This document shows, in pieces, positions 9,091-17,009 of a DNA stretch of 64,000 bases. This DNA comes from Roseiarcus sp963823165 (GTDB lineage: Bacteria; Pseudomonadota; Alphaproteobacteria; Rhizobiales; Beijerinckiaceae), in NCBI GenBank assembly GCA_963823165.1, contig CAWGKV010000039.1, positions 1 to 64,000 on the forward strand, given 5' to 3'. The translations under genes were made by a program, and so were the position numbers. Positions within the stretch are counted from its first letter, which is position 1. The number at the start of each line of letters is the position of its first letter. The notes below the pieces were generated by a model. That model was given only the letters and a program-made list of their open reading frames with translations, was not told where the DNA came from and searched no databases.

Positions 9091-10725
9091 ATGACCGATC
9101 GGCTGAGCACTCTTTATCAGGATCTTCTGAGCGGCAGCTACGATTGCGTGGACCGCATCGTTCTGAATGCGTATTTCCGGATGGGGCATAGTCCCGGCGG
9201 GTTCCGCGTCTGGTGGCAAGCGCTGACCGGGTCCGACGCGACGCTGGAGAACGCCTATCTGATGCGGATGGCCGGCCGCTTCAGCCGTCGCGTTCGCGGC
9301 TATGCCAAGGCGCACGGCATTCCGGTAATCGACTGTTCGGCAGGGCAGCGCAAACACGAGTTGGCCGAAGAATATCTCGCCAAGACGACGGTCACCCAGG
9401 GCTTGTTTCTGGTCCTGGTTGGACGAGCCCAAGCGCCGGTGTGGGACGTAAGCGCCAAGCACCACATCGAACGAAAAAAGCCGATGCCCTATGTGAACCA
9501 CTATTCGTTCCACATCCTCGACCCCGATTGGGGCCATCTGACGATCAAGATCAGCGGGCATCCGCCGTTCCCCGCCCAAGTGATTCTGAATGGCCACGAA
9601 TACGTCGCCTGCCAGGCGCGCAGGGCGGGCTTGCGCTTTACCAAGGAAGGCAACTGCTTTACGACGATCTCCGACGCCGCAGGCTTGGCGAAGATCGCAG
9701 ACACCTTGTCCGAGCCTCGGGCTATAGGGCGATTAAGCCAGGTCTGCGAGCGTTGGATCTACGGCTGCCTGTGCTTCGCGCTCGACTTCGACGAGCAGAG
9801 GCACAGCGGCTTCCATTATCAGTACTCCAGCTATCAGATCGAATACAGTCGCAACCTGGTCTTCCAGGTGGGCGGGCATCTCGACCAGGTGTTTCAGGCT
9901 CTGATCGACCGCAGCCGTGCGCCATTGGACTTACAGACGATCAAGACGATCCTGGGATCCCGGCGTCGCCCGAGATACCACGCCCGAGCCAAACGATCGG
10001 CCGAATGGGAAGTGACCGTCGAGAAACCTGCCTATGATCTGACGATCTTCAAGCTGCACTGCGGCAAGCTGACCCTCAAGATCTATAGCAAAGGCGAACG
10101 TGTCCTTCGCATCGAGGCCATGGCGCATAACACCCAGGAGCTCAACTGCGGCCGCTCCCTCGACAAGTTCCCCGAGGTGGTCTCGCGACTGAAAGGCGTG
10201 CTGGAGAGATTTGCTGATGCCTTGAGCTGCATCGATCAGTGCTTCATCGCCGACGACATGCTCGAGCAGCTGCCGGCCGCTTCGCAGGTCGGCAAAACCA
10301 TTGTCGGCGGCATCGATCTCAACAAGGCCCGCATGCGCGCGGTCGTCGAGGCGGTGATTGCCTCGTCACCCTCGCCCAACGGCTTCACCGCCTCCGATGT
10401 CGCCACCCGCGTGCGTGCCATCGGTAATGAGCACCAAACACAATACAGTCCCCGCCAAGCCGCCTATGACCTGAAAAAGCTCCGCGGCAAGCACATCGTT
10501 TCTCGCATCGGACACACGCGCCGCTATGATGCGCTTCCCAGCGGCCTCCGGGCGATGACCGCGCTCATCGTTCTCCGCAACAAAGCCATCAAACCTCTAC
10601 TCGCCGTCGCCCAGCCCCTTCGCCCAACCCGTCGCGCTCACAACCCCCAACCGATCGATGCCCACTACCGCACCCTGCAGCTTGCCATGCAAGGTGTCTT
10701 CCAAGAGCTCGGCATCGCCGCTTGA
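9091..10725 (+). CDS. Unknown winged-helix protein family, copy B (intact)
   Basis: An uninterrupted protein of 544 residues from ATG 9091; an earlier in-frame start at 9055 is less likely. Motifs shared with copy A are DRIVLNAYF near 21-29, GIPVIDCSAGQRK near 75, HILDPDWGHLTIKISGHPPF, VILNGHEYVACQA, EYSRNLVFQVGGHLDQ, IKTILGSRR, KIYSKGERVLRIEAMAHN and a C-terminal winged helix with YDLKKLRGKHIVSRIGHTRR. The KxYxKxxxxLRxE string resembles a pattern in phage II/X-type replication proteins, but no HUH histidine pair is visible, so I do not assign that function. It sits between copy A and an IS110 transposase. Function unknown; a DNA-binding role is likely from the winged helix. Confidence 0.7.
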   Translation: MTDRLSTLYQDLLSGSYDCVDRIVLNAYFRMGHSPGGFRVWWQALTGSDATLENAYLMRMAGRFSRRVRGYAKAHGIPVIDCSAGQRKHELAEEYLAKTTVTQGLFLVLVGRAQAPVWDVSAKHHIERKKPMPYVNHYSFHILDPDWGHLTIKISGHPPFPAQVILNGHEYVACQARRAGLRFTKEGNCFTTISDAAGLAKIADTLSEPRAIGRLSQVCERWIYGCLCFALDFDEQRHSGFHYQYSSYQIEYSRNLVFQVGGHLDQVFQALIDRSRAPLDLQTIKTILGSRRRPRYHARAKRSAEWEVTVEKPAYDLTIFKLHCGKLTLKIYSKGERVLRIEAMAHNTQELNCGRSLDKFPEVVSRLKGVLERFADALSCIDQCFIADDMLEQLPAASQVGKTIVGGIDLNKARMRAVVEAVIASSPSPNGFTASDVATRVRAIGNEHQTQYSPRQAAYDLKKLRGKHIVSRIGHTRRYDALPSGLRAMTALIVLRNKAIKPLLAVAQPLRPTRRAHNPQPIDAHYRTLQLAMQGVFQELGIAA

Positions 10726-10775
10726 GGATCGACAAAGTTTCGCCCTTAAGCGCCTAGGGGGAAACTAGACTCGGG

Positions 10776-12008
10776 TCATGGGAGGACGGGGGTGAGCTGA
10801 ACGGCGAACCCGAGGTTCTGGAGGCGCTGGACAAGGCGGCGGGTGGAGGCGGTCTTGTGTCGGCGGTCGAAGTGATCGGCGCCGAGGTCCTGGTAGAGCG
10901 TCCCGTCCTTGAGCATGTGGTAGATGGTGCGCAGGAGGGAGGCGGCGACGGCGCCGATGGCTTTCTTGGCGCCTCGGCGGGCCTTGATGCGGTGGAACTG
11001 GGCCTGGAAGTAGCTGCCCTTGGTTCTGACGGCCGCCCAGGCGCACGGGAAGAGCGTTGCTTTCAACCAGCGTGAGCCCTTGCGCATTCGGGTGGATCTT
11101 CTCTTGCCGGCGCTCTCGTCGTTGCGCGGGCACATGCAGGCCCAGGAGAGGAGATGGCCGTCCGAAGGGTAGCGGCTCATGTCGATTCCGATCTCGGAAA
11201 GAACGCTTTGGGCGCTGCGGTCGTCGAAGCCCGGGATGGTCCTTACGATTTGGGTGGCCTCGCGAAAGGAGTTGAGATCGGCCTCCACCTCCTGGTCGAT
11301 CCGGGCGGTCGCTCGGTCGAGGGCGTCGACCTGATCGAGATGGAGTTGAAGCAGGAAGCGATGGTGACGCGTCGGCCGGCCTCGCAGGGCCTCGCGAAGC
11401 TCTTCTTTCGTTGCCTTGATCCGCCGGTCGGCCAAGCCGGCCAAGACGGCCGGGTCGGTCTGGCCGGCGATTATCGCCTCGATCATGCGCCGACCGCTGA
11501 CGCCAAGGATGTCGGAGATGACGGAATTGAGTTTGATGTTGGCGTCCTCCAGCGTCTTCTGCAGCCGCTGGGTATGGGACGAGCGCTCGCGAACCAGCTG
11601 CTTGCGGGTGCGAAGCAGGGACCGCAGCTCCTGGGTCGGACGATCCGGAACGAAGCTGCCGCGGATCAGGCCGTGGGCGGCCAGGTCGGAGAGCCAGGTC
11701 GCATCGTTCACGTCGGTTTTGCGGCCGGGCACGTTCTTCACATGCGCGGCGTTGGCCAGCAGCAGCTCGAACTCGCCATCCGCGAGGATGTGCCAGACCG
11801 GTTTCCAATAGACGCCGGTGGCTTCCATGGCCGCGAGCGTGCATCCCTTGTCCGAAAGCCACGCCGAGAGGGCCAGCAAGCCGGATGTCGTGGTGTCGAA
11901 CGTCCGCGCTTCCTGCTCGACCGCCGCACCCTGCTGAATCCGAACGCAGGCGACGACCGTCTTTTTGTGGACGTCCAGTCCGGCGCATTTTGGATAGAGC
12001 ACTTCCAT
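10776..12008 (-). CDS. IS110 family transposase (DEDD type)
   Basis: A full-length 410-residue IS110-type recombinase. The N-terminal RuvC-like DEDD domain has GLDVHKKT (first Asp, near residue 12), AMEATGVYW (Glu near 60) and KTDVNDATWL (Asp pair near 97-101). The C-terminal Tnp20 domain has IPGFDDRSAQSVLSEIG, the serine-bearing SRYPSDGHLLSWACMCP and NDESAGKRR. Members of this family insert without terminal inverted repeats, guided by a bridge RNA from a non-coding end. The end upstream of the gene is interrupted after 58 bases by an IS630 element, so the present copy may lack a functional guide. The stop leaves about 50 bp to copy B of the unknown family. Confidence 0.93.
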   Translation of the reverse strand: MEVLYPKCAGLDVHKKTVVACVRIQQGAAVEQEARTFDTTTSGLLALSAWLSDKGCTLAAMEATGVYWKPVWHILADGEFELLLANAAHVKNVPGRKTDVNDATWLSDLAAHGLIRGSFVPDRPTQELRSLLRTRKQLVRERSSHTQRLQKTLEDANIKLNSVISDILGVSGRRMIEAIIAGQTDPAVLAGLADRRIKATKEELREALRGRPTRHHRFLLQLHLDQVDALDRATARIDQEVEADLNSFREATQIVRTIPGFDDRSAQSVLSEIGIDMSRYPSDGHLLSWACMCPRNDESAGKRRSTRMRKGSRWLKATLFPCAWAAVRTKGSYFQAQFHRIKARRGAKKAIGAVAASLLRTIYHMLKDGTLYQDLGADHFDRRHKTASTRRLVQRLQNLGFAVQLTPVLP

Positions 12009-12066
12009 GCCTCACCTCCGCAAACAGTGCGTCGTCGGCATGGGACTTCTGGTCTAGAGAACTCTA
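12009..12066 (-). other. IS110 upstream end, interrupted by IS630
   Basis: This short piece upstream of the IS110 start includes CTAGAGAAC (12053-12061), a word repeated at 13268-13276 on the far side of the IS630 insertion. That match suggests the two flanks were once neighbouring parts of one repeat-bearing region. In IS110-group elements the upstream non-coding end normally encodes the bridge RNA. Confidence 0.4.
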
Positions 12067-13130
12067 AGCAGAGATTCGCGGCCTGGCCAACGGATTGGGG
12101 ATGCGCTCGCGGTTGTGTTCGATGACGGCGTCATGGATGGCCTGGTCGAGCGCGTCGGCGTCGGTGAAGGTCTGGTGGGCGAGGTGATGGGCCTTGAGAT
12201 CGCGCCAGACCGTCTCGATGTCGTTGAGTTCGGGCGCGTATTTGGGCAGCCACTCGACGGTGAGCCAGTGCGCGCGGGCGGCCAGGGCGGCGAGCGAGCA
12301 TTTGCTGGTGTGGATCGGACCATTGTCCTCGACCAGCACGACCGGCTTGGCCTGTCGCCCGGGCTGCGGTCCATGGAGACGGTCGAGTTGCTCGAGATGG
12401 GCGATGAAATCGCTGCTGCGCTTGGTCGGGCTGGTATGGACGATGAGTTGGCGCGTGAGGTGATCGAGCGACCCCAGCATCGCAACCTTCTTGGCTTGTC
12501 CCGGCGCCGGCACACGCAAGTCCGCGCCCGACTTCGCCCAGGCGCGGGCGAGATAGGGATGGGTCAGCGCCTCGCTCTCATCGCCGTAGAGAAGAACGAT
12601 GTCGCCCGCTTCGGCCTGCTGTTTGCGCAGTTGCCGGCGAAGGCCCACCCGTTCCACCTCGTTTGCCGTCTGACGTCCCTTCAGCGTGTGCCGGGGCCGC
12701 CGCCAGCGGAACTTTTTTTTCGCAACGCCTTGGACAGTTGCGAACGGCTGATGCGCACGCCCTCGCGCGCTTCGATCTCGGCGCGCAGGCGAGGGATCGT
12801 CCAGTTGCGCCGGTCGGCCACAGGCTCTTCCAGCAGCGGGGCGGCCACGCGCAAGGCGGCTTCACTCTTCACCGGAGGCGGGCCGGGCGCGATGCTCGCC
12901 TTCAGCGCCGCGACACTGCCGGCGGTGAAGTCGCTGCGCCACAGGCGAACCGTATCCTCGCGTACGCCAAACGCCTCCGCGATTTCGGGGCTGGTCCAAC
13001 CAGCCAGCGTCAGCAGCACGGCGCGCGCCCGGTCCGCCTCGCCGCGATCCCGTGAACCGGCAAGAGCCAAAAGGGCGGCGCGTTCCTCATCGCTCGCCGT
13101 AACCGGAGACTTTCCCGCCATGCCACACAC
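12064..13130 (-). CDS. IS630 transposase, two frames joined by a -1 slip
   Basis: The first frame (13130 to the A-run at 12713-12720) encodes the helix-turn-helix part, TSPEIAEAFGVREDTVRLW. The second frame encodes the DDE endonuclease: LYGDESEALTHPY (first Asp), VVLVEDNGPIHTSK (second Asp) and PELNDIETVWRDLK (Glu). A -1 shift at eight consecutive adenines on the coding strand joins KALRKK to KFRWRRPRHTLKGRQ, the expected junction in this family. The stop codon lies at the element end. All catalytic residues are present, so the element may be active. Confidence 0.88.
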
Positions 13131-13197
13131 CTTGCCAATCGGCGGCGACAGCGAATCGCAAAAAACCTATCCGTTGGTTAACCAAACGGAATCTGCT
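12067..13197 (-). mobile_element. IS630 family insertion sequence
   Basis: The element is about 1131 bp, bounded by TA at 12065-12066 and 13198-13199, as expected for IS630/Tc1-type insertion at TA. The ends share AGCAGA followed by imperfect similarity (left AGCAGAGATTCGCGG, right complement AGCAGATTCCGTTTGG). It contains a single transposase in two frames. Confidence 0.75.
12713..12720 (-). other. Programmed -1 frameshift site (A8)
   Basis: Eight T on the plus strand give A8 in the mRNA. Without slippage the first frame ends about ten codons later at a TGA; with a -1 slip the reading continues into the DDE domain. This is the arrangement known for IS630 elements. Confidence 0.7.
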
Positions 13198-13497
13198 TAG
13201 GGGGCGCGCTCCGCGGCCTTACGGCCGGTGGCTGCACTAGGGGGTGCTCCGAAGTCCCAGGTCCAACTAGAGAACGAGCTCATAGCACCAAACAGAAACC
13301 GACCTCTGCGCCGACGACGCTCAGCAGCGTAGCACGCGTTTCATTCCAGGGGGTCGACGCAGTCAGATGGCCAACTAAAAAAGGGCTCGTACGCACCAAG
13401 GAAACATCGATCTCGCCGCCAGCGACGCGGACACATCATACCCCAGCCGTGCCACCGTTTCATGCCCAGCGGGCCGGCAACGCCGGCGGCGAACTAA
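13198..13497. repeat. Diverged tandem repeats of about 108-119 bp
   Basis: Comparable words recur in the same order: CCAACTA at 13263 and 13371 and CGAACTA at 13490; GCTC followed by GCACCAA near 13278 and 13385; GAAAC and GCGACGC-like words; GTTTCAT near 13339 and 13457; CCAG followed by G-runs near 13346 and 13446. This defines two full units and one partial unit truncated at 13198 by IS630. A partial word, CTAGAGAAC, survives at 12053 across the IS630. A CGGCC-GTAA-GGCCG hairpin lies near 13216-13229 on the minus strand. Each unit contains a short frame on the minus strand, but none is recognisable. Nature unknown. Confidence 0.5.
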
Positions 13498-14810
13498 GGA
13501 GACTTCAGCCAATAAGTGAATCGACGCTGAGGAGGGGGATTCCTTGGTTTCGCGTCGGGTTGTAGATGATTTGGATGATCGACGCGGCGGCAATTCGGCT
13601 TCGGTGGGAAGCGGTAGGCTCGAAGCTGGATGAGCGGGGCCGGCGGTTGTTCGCTGCGGCTGAGGTCCGCGGCGCGGGCCGAGGCGGTTTGGCGTTGGTC
13701 TCAAAGATTACTGGGCTTGCGCGGTCCACGCTAAACCGCGGCGAGGACGATCTGGACGGCGAGCCACTGCCGGCGGGACGCATCCGGCGCATGGGTGGCG
13801 GCCGGCGGGCGATCGGCGACAAGGATCCGCAGATGCGGCAACAGCTGCGTCGTCTGGTCGAGCCGGTGACGCTCGGCGATCCGATGCGTCCGCTGGTCTG
13901 GGTGTCGAAGAGCCTGACGAAACTGGCCTCGGCGCTGACGGCGATGGGCCACCGGGTCTGTCCGGAGACGGTGCGCGGCGAGTTGTTGAAGCTCGGCTTC
14001 TCCCGCCAGGGCAATCGCAAAGCGGATGAGGGGTCGAGACACCCGGACCGGGACGCGCAGTTCGAGTACATCAATGCGACGGTCATGTCGGCCCAAAGGC
14101 GCGGGCAGCCGGTGGTCTCGGTCGACACGAAAAAGAAGGAGCTGGTCGGCAATTTCAAGAATGGGGGCACGGACTACCGGCCCAAGGGCGATCCGTTGCG
14201 CGTGAAGGTGCACGACTTCGAGGACAAGACGCTCGGCAAGGTCGCGCCTTACGGCGTCTACGACGTGACCGCCAACGAAGGCTGGGTGAGCGTCGGGATC
14301 ACCGCCGACACGGCCGAATTCGCGGTCGCCTCGATCCGCCTTTGGCTCGAGCGCATGGGGCGACAACGCTATCGCGAGGCGGACGAGCTCACGATCACGG
14401 CCGACTGCGGCGGCTCGAATGGCGCGCGTGTGCGGCTATGGAAGGTCGAGTTGCAGAAGTTTGCCGACGAGACCCGGCTCGCGATCCACGTCCGCCACTA
14501 CCCGCCCGGGACGTCCAAATGGAACAAGATCGAGCACCGCCTATTCTGCCATATCACCCAGAACTGGCGGGGTCGTCCGCTGAGCGATCGCCTCGCCGTC
14601 GTCGAACTGATCGGCGCCACGACGACCCGAGCCGGCCTGAAGGTCGAATGCGCGCTCGACCATCGCACCTACGAAAAAGGCGTCAAAGTCAGTGACGCGG
14701 AGATGGCTGCTCTCAACCTGACTGGAGAAGACTTTCATCCCGAATGGAACTACTCCATCAGGCCCAGAAACCAACCGAACTCGTCGTAGCAGTTATTTAT
14801 GGAGGCGTCC
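13498..14810 (+). mobile_element. ISAzo13-type insertion sequence
   Basis: The transposase gene is enclosed by imperfect ends (left GGAGACTTCAGCCAATAA, right complement GGACGCCTCCATAAATAA, 11 of 18 matching) with direct TAA repeats at 13495-13497 and 14811-14813, consistent with a 3-bp target duplication. It separates the repeat array from an IS1380 remnant. Confidence 0.7.
13566..14789 (+). CDS. ISAzo13 family transposase
   Basis: A complete protein of about 407 residues, the usual length. The N-terminal part binds DNA (KITGLARSTLNRGEDDL). The DDE catalytic part shows PVVSVDTKKKELVGNFKNGG (first Asp), ELTITADCGGSNGARVRLWK (second Asp) and GTSKWNKIEHRLFCHITQNW (Glu). ATG 13566 or the ATG three codons later could start translation. 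No frameshift is present, so the element may be functional, unlike its surroundings. Confidence 0.9.
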   Translation: MIWMIDAAAIRLRWEAVGSKLDERGRRLFAAAEVRGAGRGGLALVSKITGLARSTLNRGEDDLDGEPLPAGRIRRMGGGRRAIGDKDPQMRQQLRRLVEPVTLGDPMRPLVWVSKSLTKLASALTAMGHRVCPETVRGELLKLGFSRQGNRKADEGSRHPDRDAQFEYINATVMSAQRRGQPVVSVDTKKKELVGNFKNGGTDYRPKGDPLRVKVHDFEDKTLGKVAPYGVYDVTANEGWVSVGITADTAEFAVASIRLWLERMGRQRYREADELTITADCGGSNGARVRLWKVELQKFADETRLAIHVRHYPPGTSKWNKIEHRLFCHITQNWRGRPLSDRLAVVELIGATTTRAGLKVECALDHRTYEKGVKVSDAEMAALNLTGEDFHPEWNYSIRPRNQPNSS

Positions 14811-14813
14811 TAA

Positions 14814-15190
14814 ACTGCGAGAAGGCCAACGCCCGGCGCCTTTACGAGAAGGTCTACTGCGGGCGCGGCGACATGGAGAACCGGATCAAGGAATCGCAGG
14901 CTGACCTTTTCGCCGACCGCACCTCGACCGCGATCCTGCGCGCCAATCAGCTGCGGCTGTGGTTTGCCTCCTTCGCCTACGTTCTCCCTGGGCCTTGCGC
15001 CGCATCGGCCTCAAGCGCACGCAGTTCGCCAAGGCCAATTGCGCAACCATCCAACTCAAGCTGCTCAAGATCGGCGCGCTCGTGCAAATCTCCGTCCGCC
15101 GCATCAAGCTCCCCATGGCCTCATCCTTCCCCAACCACGCCAATACCGGATCGCCCACGTCCGGCTCGCAGCGGCGGCGCGCTGACGAAC
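14814..15190 (+). pseudogene. IS1380 family transposase, C-terminal remnant
   Basis: After the ISAzo13 end the sequence resumes inside an IS1380 transposase: EKANARRLYEKVYCGRGDME, then IKESQADLFADRTST and LRANQLRLWFASFAYVL. Near 14980 the frame shifts and continues with ALRRIGLKRTQFAKANCAT and QLKLLKIGALVQISVRRIK to near 15190. The N-terminal two thirds are missing. It is a non-functional scar cut at its 5' side by the ISAzo13 insertion. Confidence 0.75.
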
Positions 15191-15558
15191 CAGACAGACG
15201 CACAGTCGAAGGACCGCAAATCCGAAGCGGCAGAAGCCGCACGCCCGCAATTCTCATCCAAACGCCATTCTGCCTCTCGAGCCCGCGCCAGAGCCATCGC
15301 ATGGTCGCCGCGCGGCAAAAACAAGCCCTCACAAGTTGCAGTGTGAGAAATGCCGGTTAGCCGCCACCGTTCATCGCTCAGCATCAGGCGGTTATTTCGC
15401 GGTCCGGAAGATATAGACCTCTTCGATCTATCGTCTCGGGGCGCTCGCGCTCCAGCGCGGCCGCCCGCGTCTGTTGTGCGGGGCCGGTCCGGCGGCGCTC
15501 CACCCTGGCGCAATCCCGTCCGCTTCATGCTAGAGAGCCCGCCGTTCGAGGAGCCGCC
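15191..15558. other. Intergenic stretch after the IS1380 scar
   Basis: This gap holds the probable non-coding tail of the IS1380 remnant and the leader of the next gene. No RNA gene, riboswitch or recognisable frame was seen; in particular no cobalamin riboswitch although cobS follows downstream. Confidence 0.4.
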
Positions 15559-15981
15559 ATGTTTTCCGGATTGATCGCTCTTGCTTTCGCCGCCGCATTC
15601 GGCGGGGCTGCAATTTATGTGAACTGGGTCGAGCAGCCGGCGCGGCTCTCGCTGGACGATCAGGCGCTGCTCAGCGAATGGACCCCGAGCGACAGCCGCG
15701 GGGTGGCGCTTCTCGCGGCTTTCGCGCTCGTGTCGGCGATCTCCGGCTTTATCGCCTTTTTCGAGTCGGACGACGTGCGCTGGGTGTTCGGCGCGCTCAT
15801 CATCATCGCGAGCTGGCCCTACGCGTTCTTCGTCATGGCGCCGCTCAACAATCAGATCCTGTCCCTGCGCGGGCATGACGTCGCGGCGGCGAAGGCGCTG
15901 GTGCGCCAATGGGGCCTGGTCGAATCAGGCTTCGCCGCGATCGGGGTGCTGGCGGTCGCCATATTCCTGTGGGCGTTTTGA
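15559..15981 (+). CDS. DUF1772 membrane protein
   Basis: A 140-residue inner-membrane protein with four hydrophobic segments. The first segment ends in IYVNWVEQPARLSL, the typical DUF1772 signature, and the last is GFAAIGVLAVAIFLWAF. Some members of the family are called anthrone oxygenase-like, but no catalytic role is established for bacterial ones. Its stop overlaps the presumed TTG start of cobS, so the two are probably cotranscribed. Confidence 0.8.
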   Translation: MFSGLIALAFAAAFGGAAIYVNWVEQPARLSLDDQALLSEWTPSDSRGVALLAAFALVSAISGFIAFFESDDVRWVFGALIIIASWPYAFFVMAPLNNQILSLRGHDVAAAKALVRQWGLVESGFAAIGVLAVAIFLWAF

Positions 15982-16781
15982 GCGGCAGGACCTTCCCCTC
16001 CGGACCGGCCGGCGCGCTGGGCGACGTTTGCGACGCGCTGCGCTTCTTCACCCGCTTGCCCCTGCCCGCAGCGCCGCCCGCGCCGCTGGACTTCAACCGC
16101 ATCGCCTGGGCCGCGCCCGTCGCCGGCGCGCTCGCCGGCGCCGTCGGCGCTGCGGTCCTCGCGCTGACGCAGGCGCTCGGGCTGCCAGCTCTCCTCAGCG
16201 CCGCCCTCGCCACGGCGTCGCTCGTCGCGGCGACCGGGGGGCTGCACGAAGACGGCCTCGCCGATGTGGCGGACGGGTTCGGCGGAGGGCGCACCCGCGA
16301 GCGAAAGCTCGAGGTCATGCGCGACAGCCGGATCGGCGCCTATGGCGCGATCGCACTGTCGCTCGCGCTGATCCTTCGCGTCGGAGCGCTGGCGAGCGTG
16401 CTTGCCCACGGGCCCCCGAGCGCGGCGGGGGCGCTGATCATCGTCGCCGCCGTGTCGCGGGCGGGCGCCCTCATGCCGCTCGCCCTTCTTGAGCCGGTCC
16501 GCCCCGATGGCGCCGGCGCGGCGGCCGGACGGCTCGAACCCGGTTCTTTCGCCGCCGCCTGCGGCGTGGCCATCGTCCTCGCCGTGCTCCTCGGCCTCCT
16601 CACAGTCGGCGCAGAGCGCGCGATCGCCGCCGCCGTCGCTGGCGCGATCGGCGCCGCCGCGATGACGGCCCTCGCGTCACGGCAGATCTGCGGGCAAACG
16701 GGAGACGTCGCCGGCGCGGCGCAGCAATGGGCGGAGGTCGCCGGCTGGTGCGGTCTTCTCATGGGGCGGTACGCCGCCTAA
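15978..16781 (+). CDS. cobS: Adenosylcobinamide-GDP ribazoletransferase (cobalamin synthase)
   Basis: CobS joins adenosylcobinamide-GDP to alpha-ribazole (5'-phosphate) in the last steps of vitamin B12 assembly at the inner membrane. The core motif GGLHEDGLADVADGFGGG near residues 80-97 supplies the acidic metal-binding residues, followed by RKLEVMRDSRIGAYG. Several hydrophobic helices fill the C-terminal half. The start is uncertain: TTG 15978 overlaps the upstream stop, and GTG 15969 is an alternative; the longer frame to 15909 lies inside DUF1772. No other cob gene lies in the window. The next gene starts directly after its stop. Confidence 0.9.
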   Translation: MSGRTFPSGPAGALGDVCDALRFFTRLPLPAAPPAPLDFNRIAWAAPVAGALAGAVGAAVLALTQALGLPALLSAALATASLVAATGGLHEDGLADVADGFGGGRTRERKLEVMRDSRIGAYGAIALSLALILRVGALASVLAHGPPSAAGALIIVAAVSRAGALMPLALLEPVRPDGAGAAAGRLEPGSFAAACGVAIVLAVLLGLLTVGAERAIAAAVAGAIGAAAMTALASRQICGQTGDVAGAAQQWAEVAGWCGLLMGRYAA

Positions 16782-17009
16782 ATGACGGCAATGTCCGCTT
16801 CGCCGCCCTCAACGCCCTGTGTAAGCATCTGCGTCATCGACCCCGTTTCGGCGCTCTGCATCGGCTGCGGCCGCACGGTCGCTGAAATCGCCGCCTGGCA
16901 GGGCATGAACGAGACGGAGCACGCGGCCGTCATGAGCGGCCTCGACGCCCGGCTCCGGGCTGCTCGCTCCCGCAGTCGGCGCGGTGGACGCATCGGCTGT
17001 CGACGATAA
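16782..17009 (+). CDS. DUF1289 small cysteine-rich protein
   Basis: A 75-residue protein whose ATG follows the cobS stop without a gap. It carries the family signature CVSICVIDPVSALCIGCGRT, with four cysteines in CxxxC and CxxC pairs that may bind a metal or Fe-S centre, followed by EIAAWQGM. Function is not established. Its stop overlaps the start of the protease gene, so the three genes form a tight operon. Confidence 0.85.
   Translation: MTAMSASPPSTPCVSICVIDPVSALCIGCGRTVAEIAAWQGMNETEHAAVMSGLDARLRAARSRSRRGGRIGCRR

Noticed and set aside
9091..10725. Calling copy B a phage II/X-type replication protein
   Set aside because: Only the KxYxKxxxxLRxE string is similar; no HUH histidines or catalytic tyrosine pattern was visible.
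13198..13497. Repeat array as CRISPR or as integron attC sites
   Set aside because: Units exceed 100 bp and are diverged throughout, with no short identical repeats; core words do not fit paired RYYYAAC and GTTRRRY attC ends.
15191..15977. Cobalamin riboswitch upstream of cobS
   Set aside because: No B12-box-like conserved sequence was seen; cobS appears cotranscribed with DUF1772.
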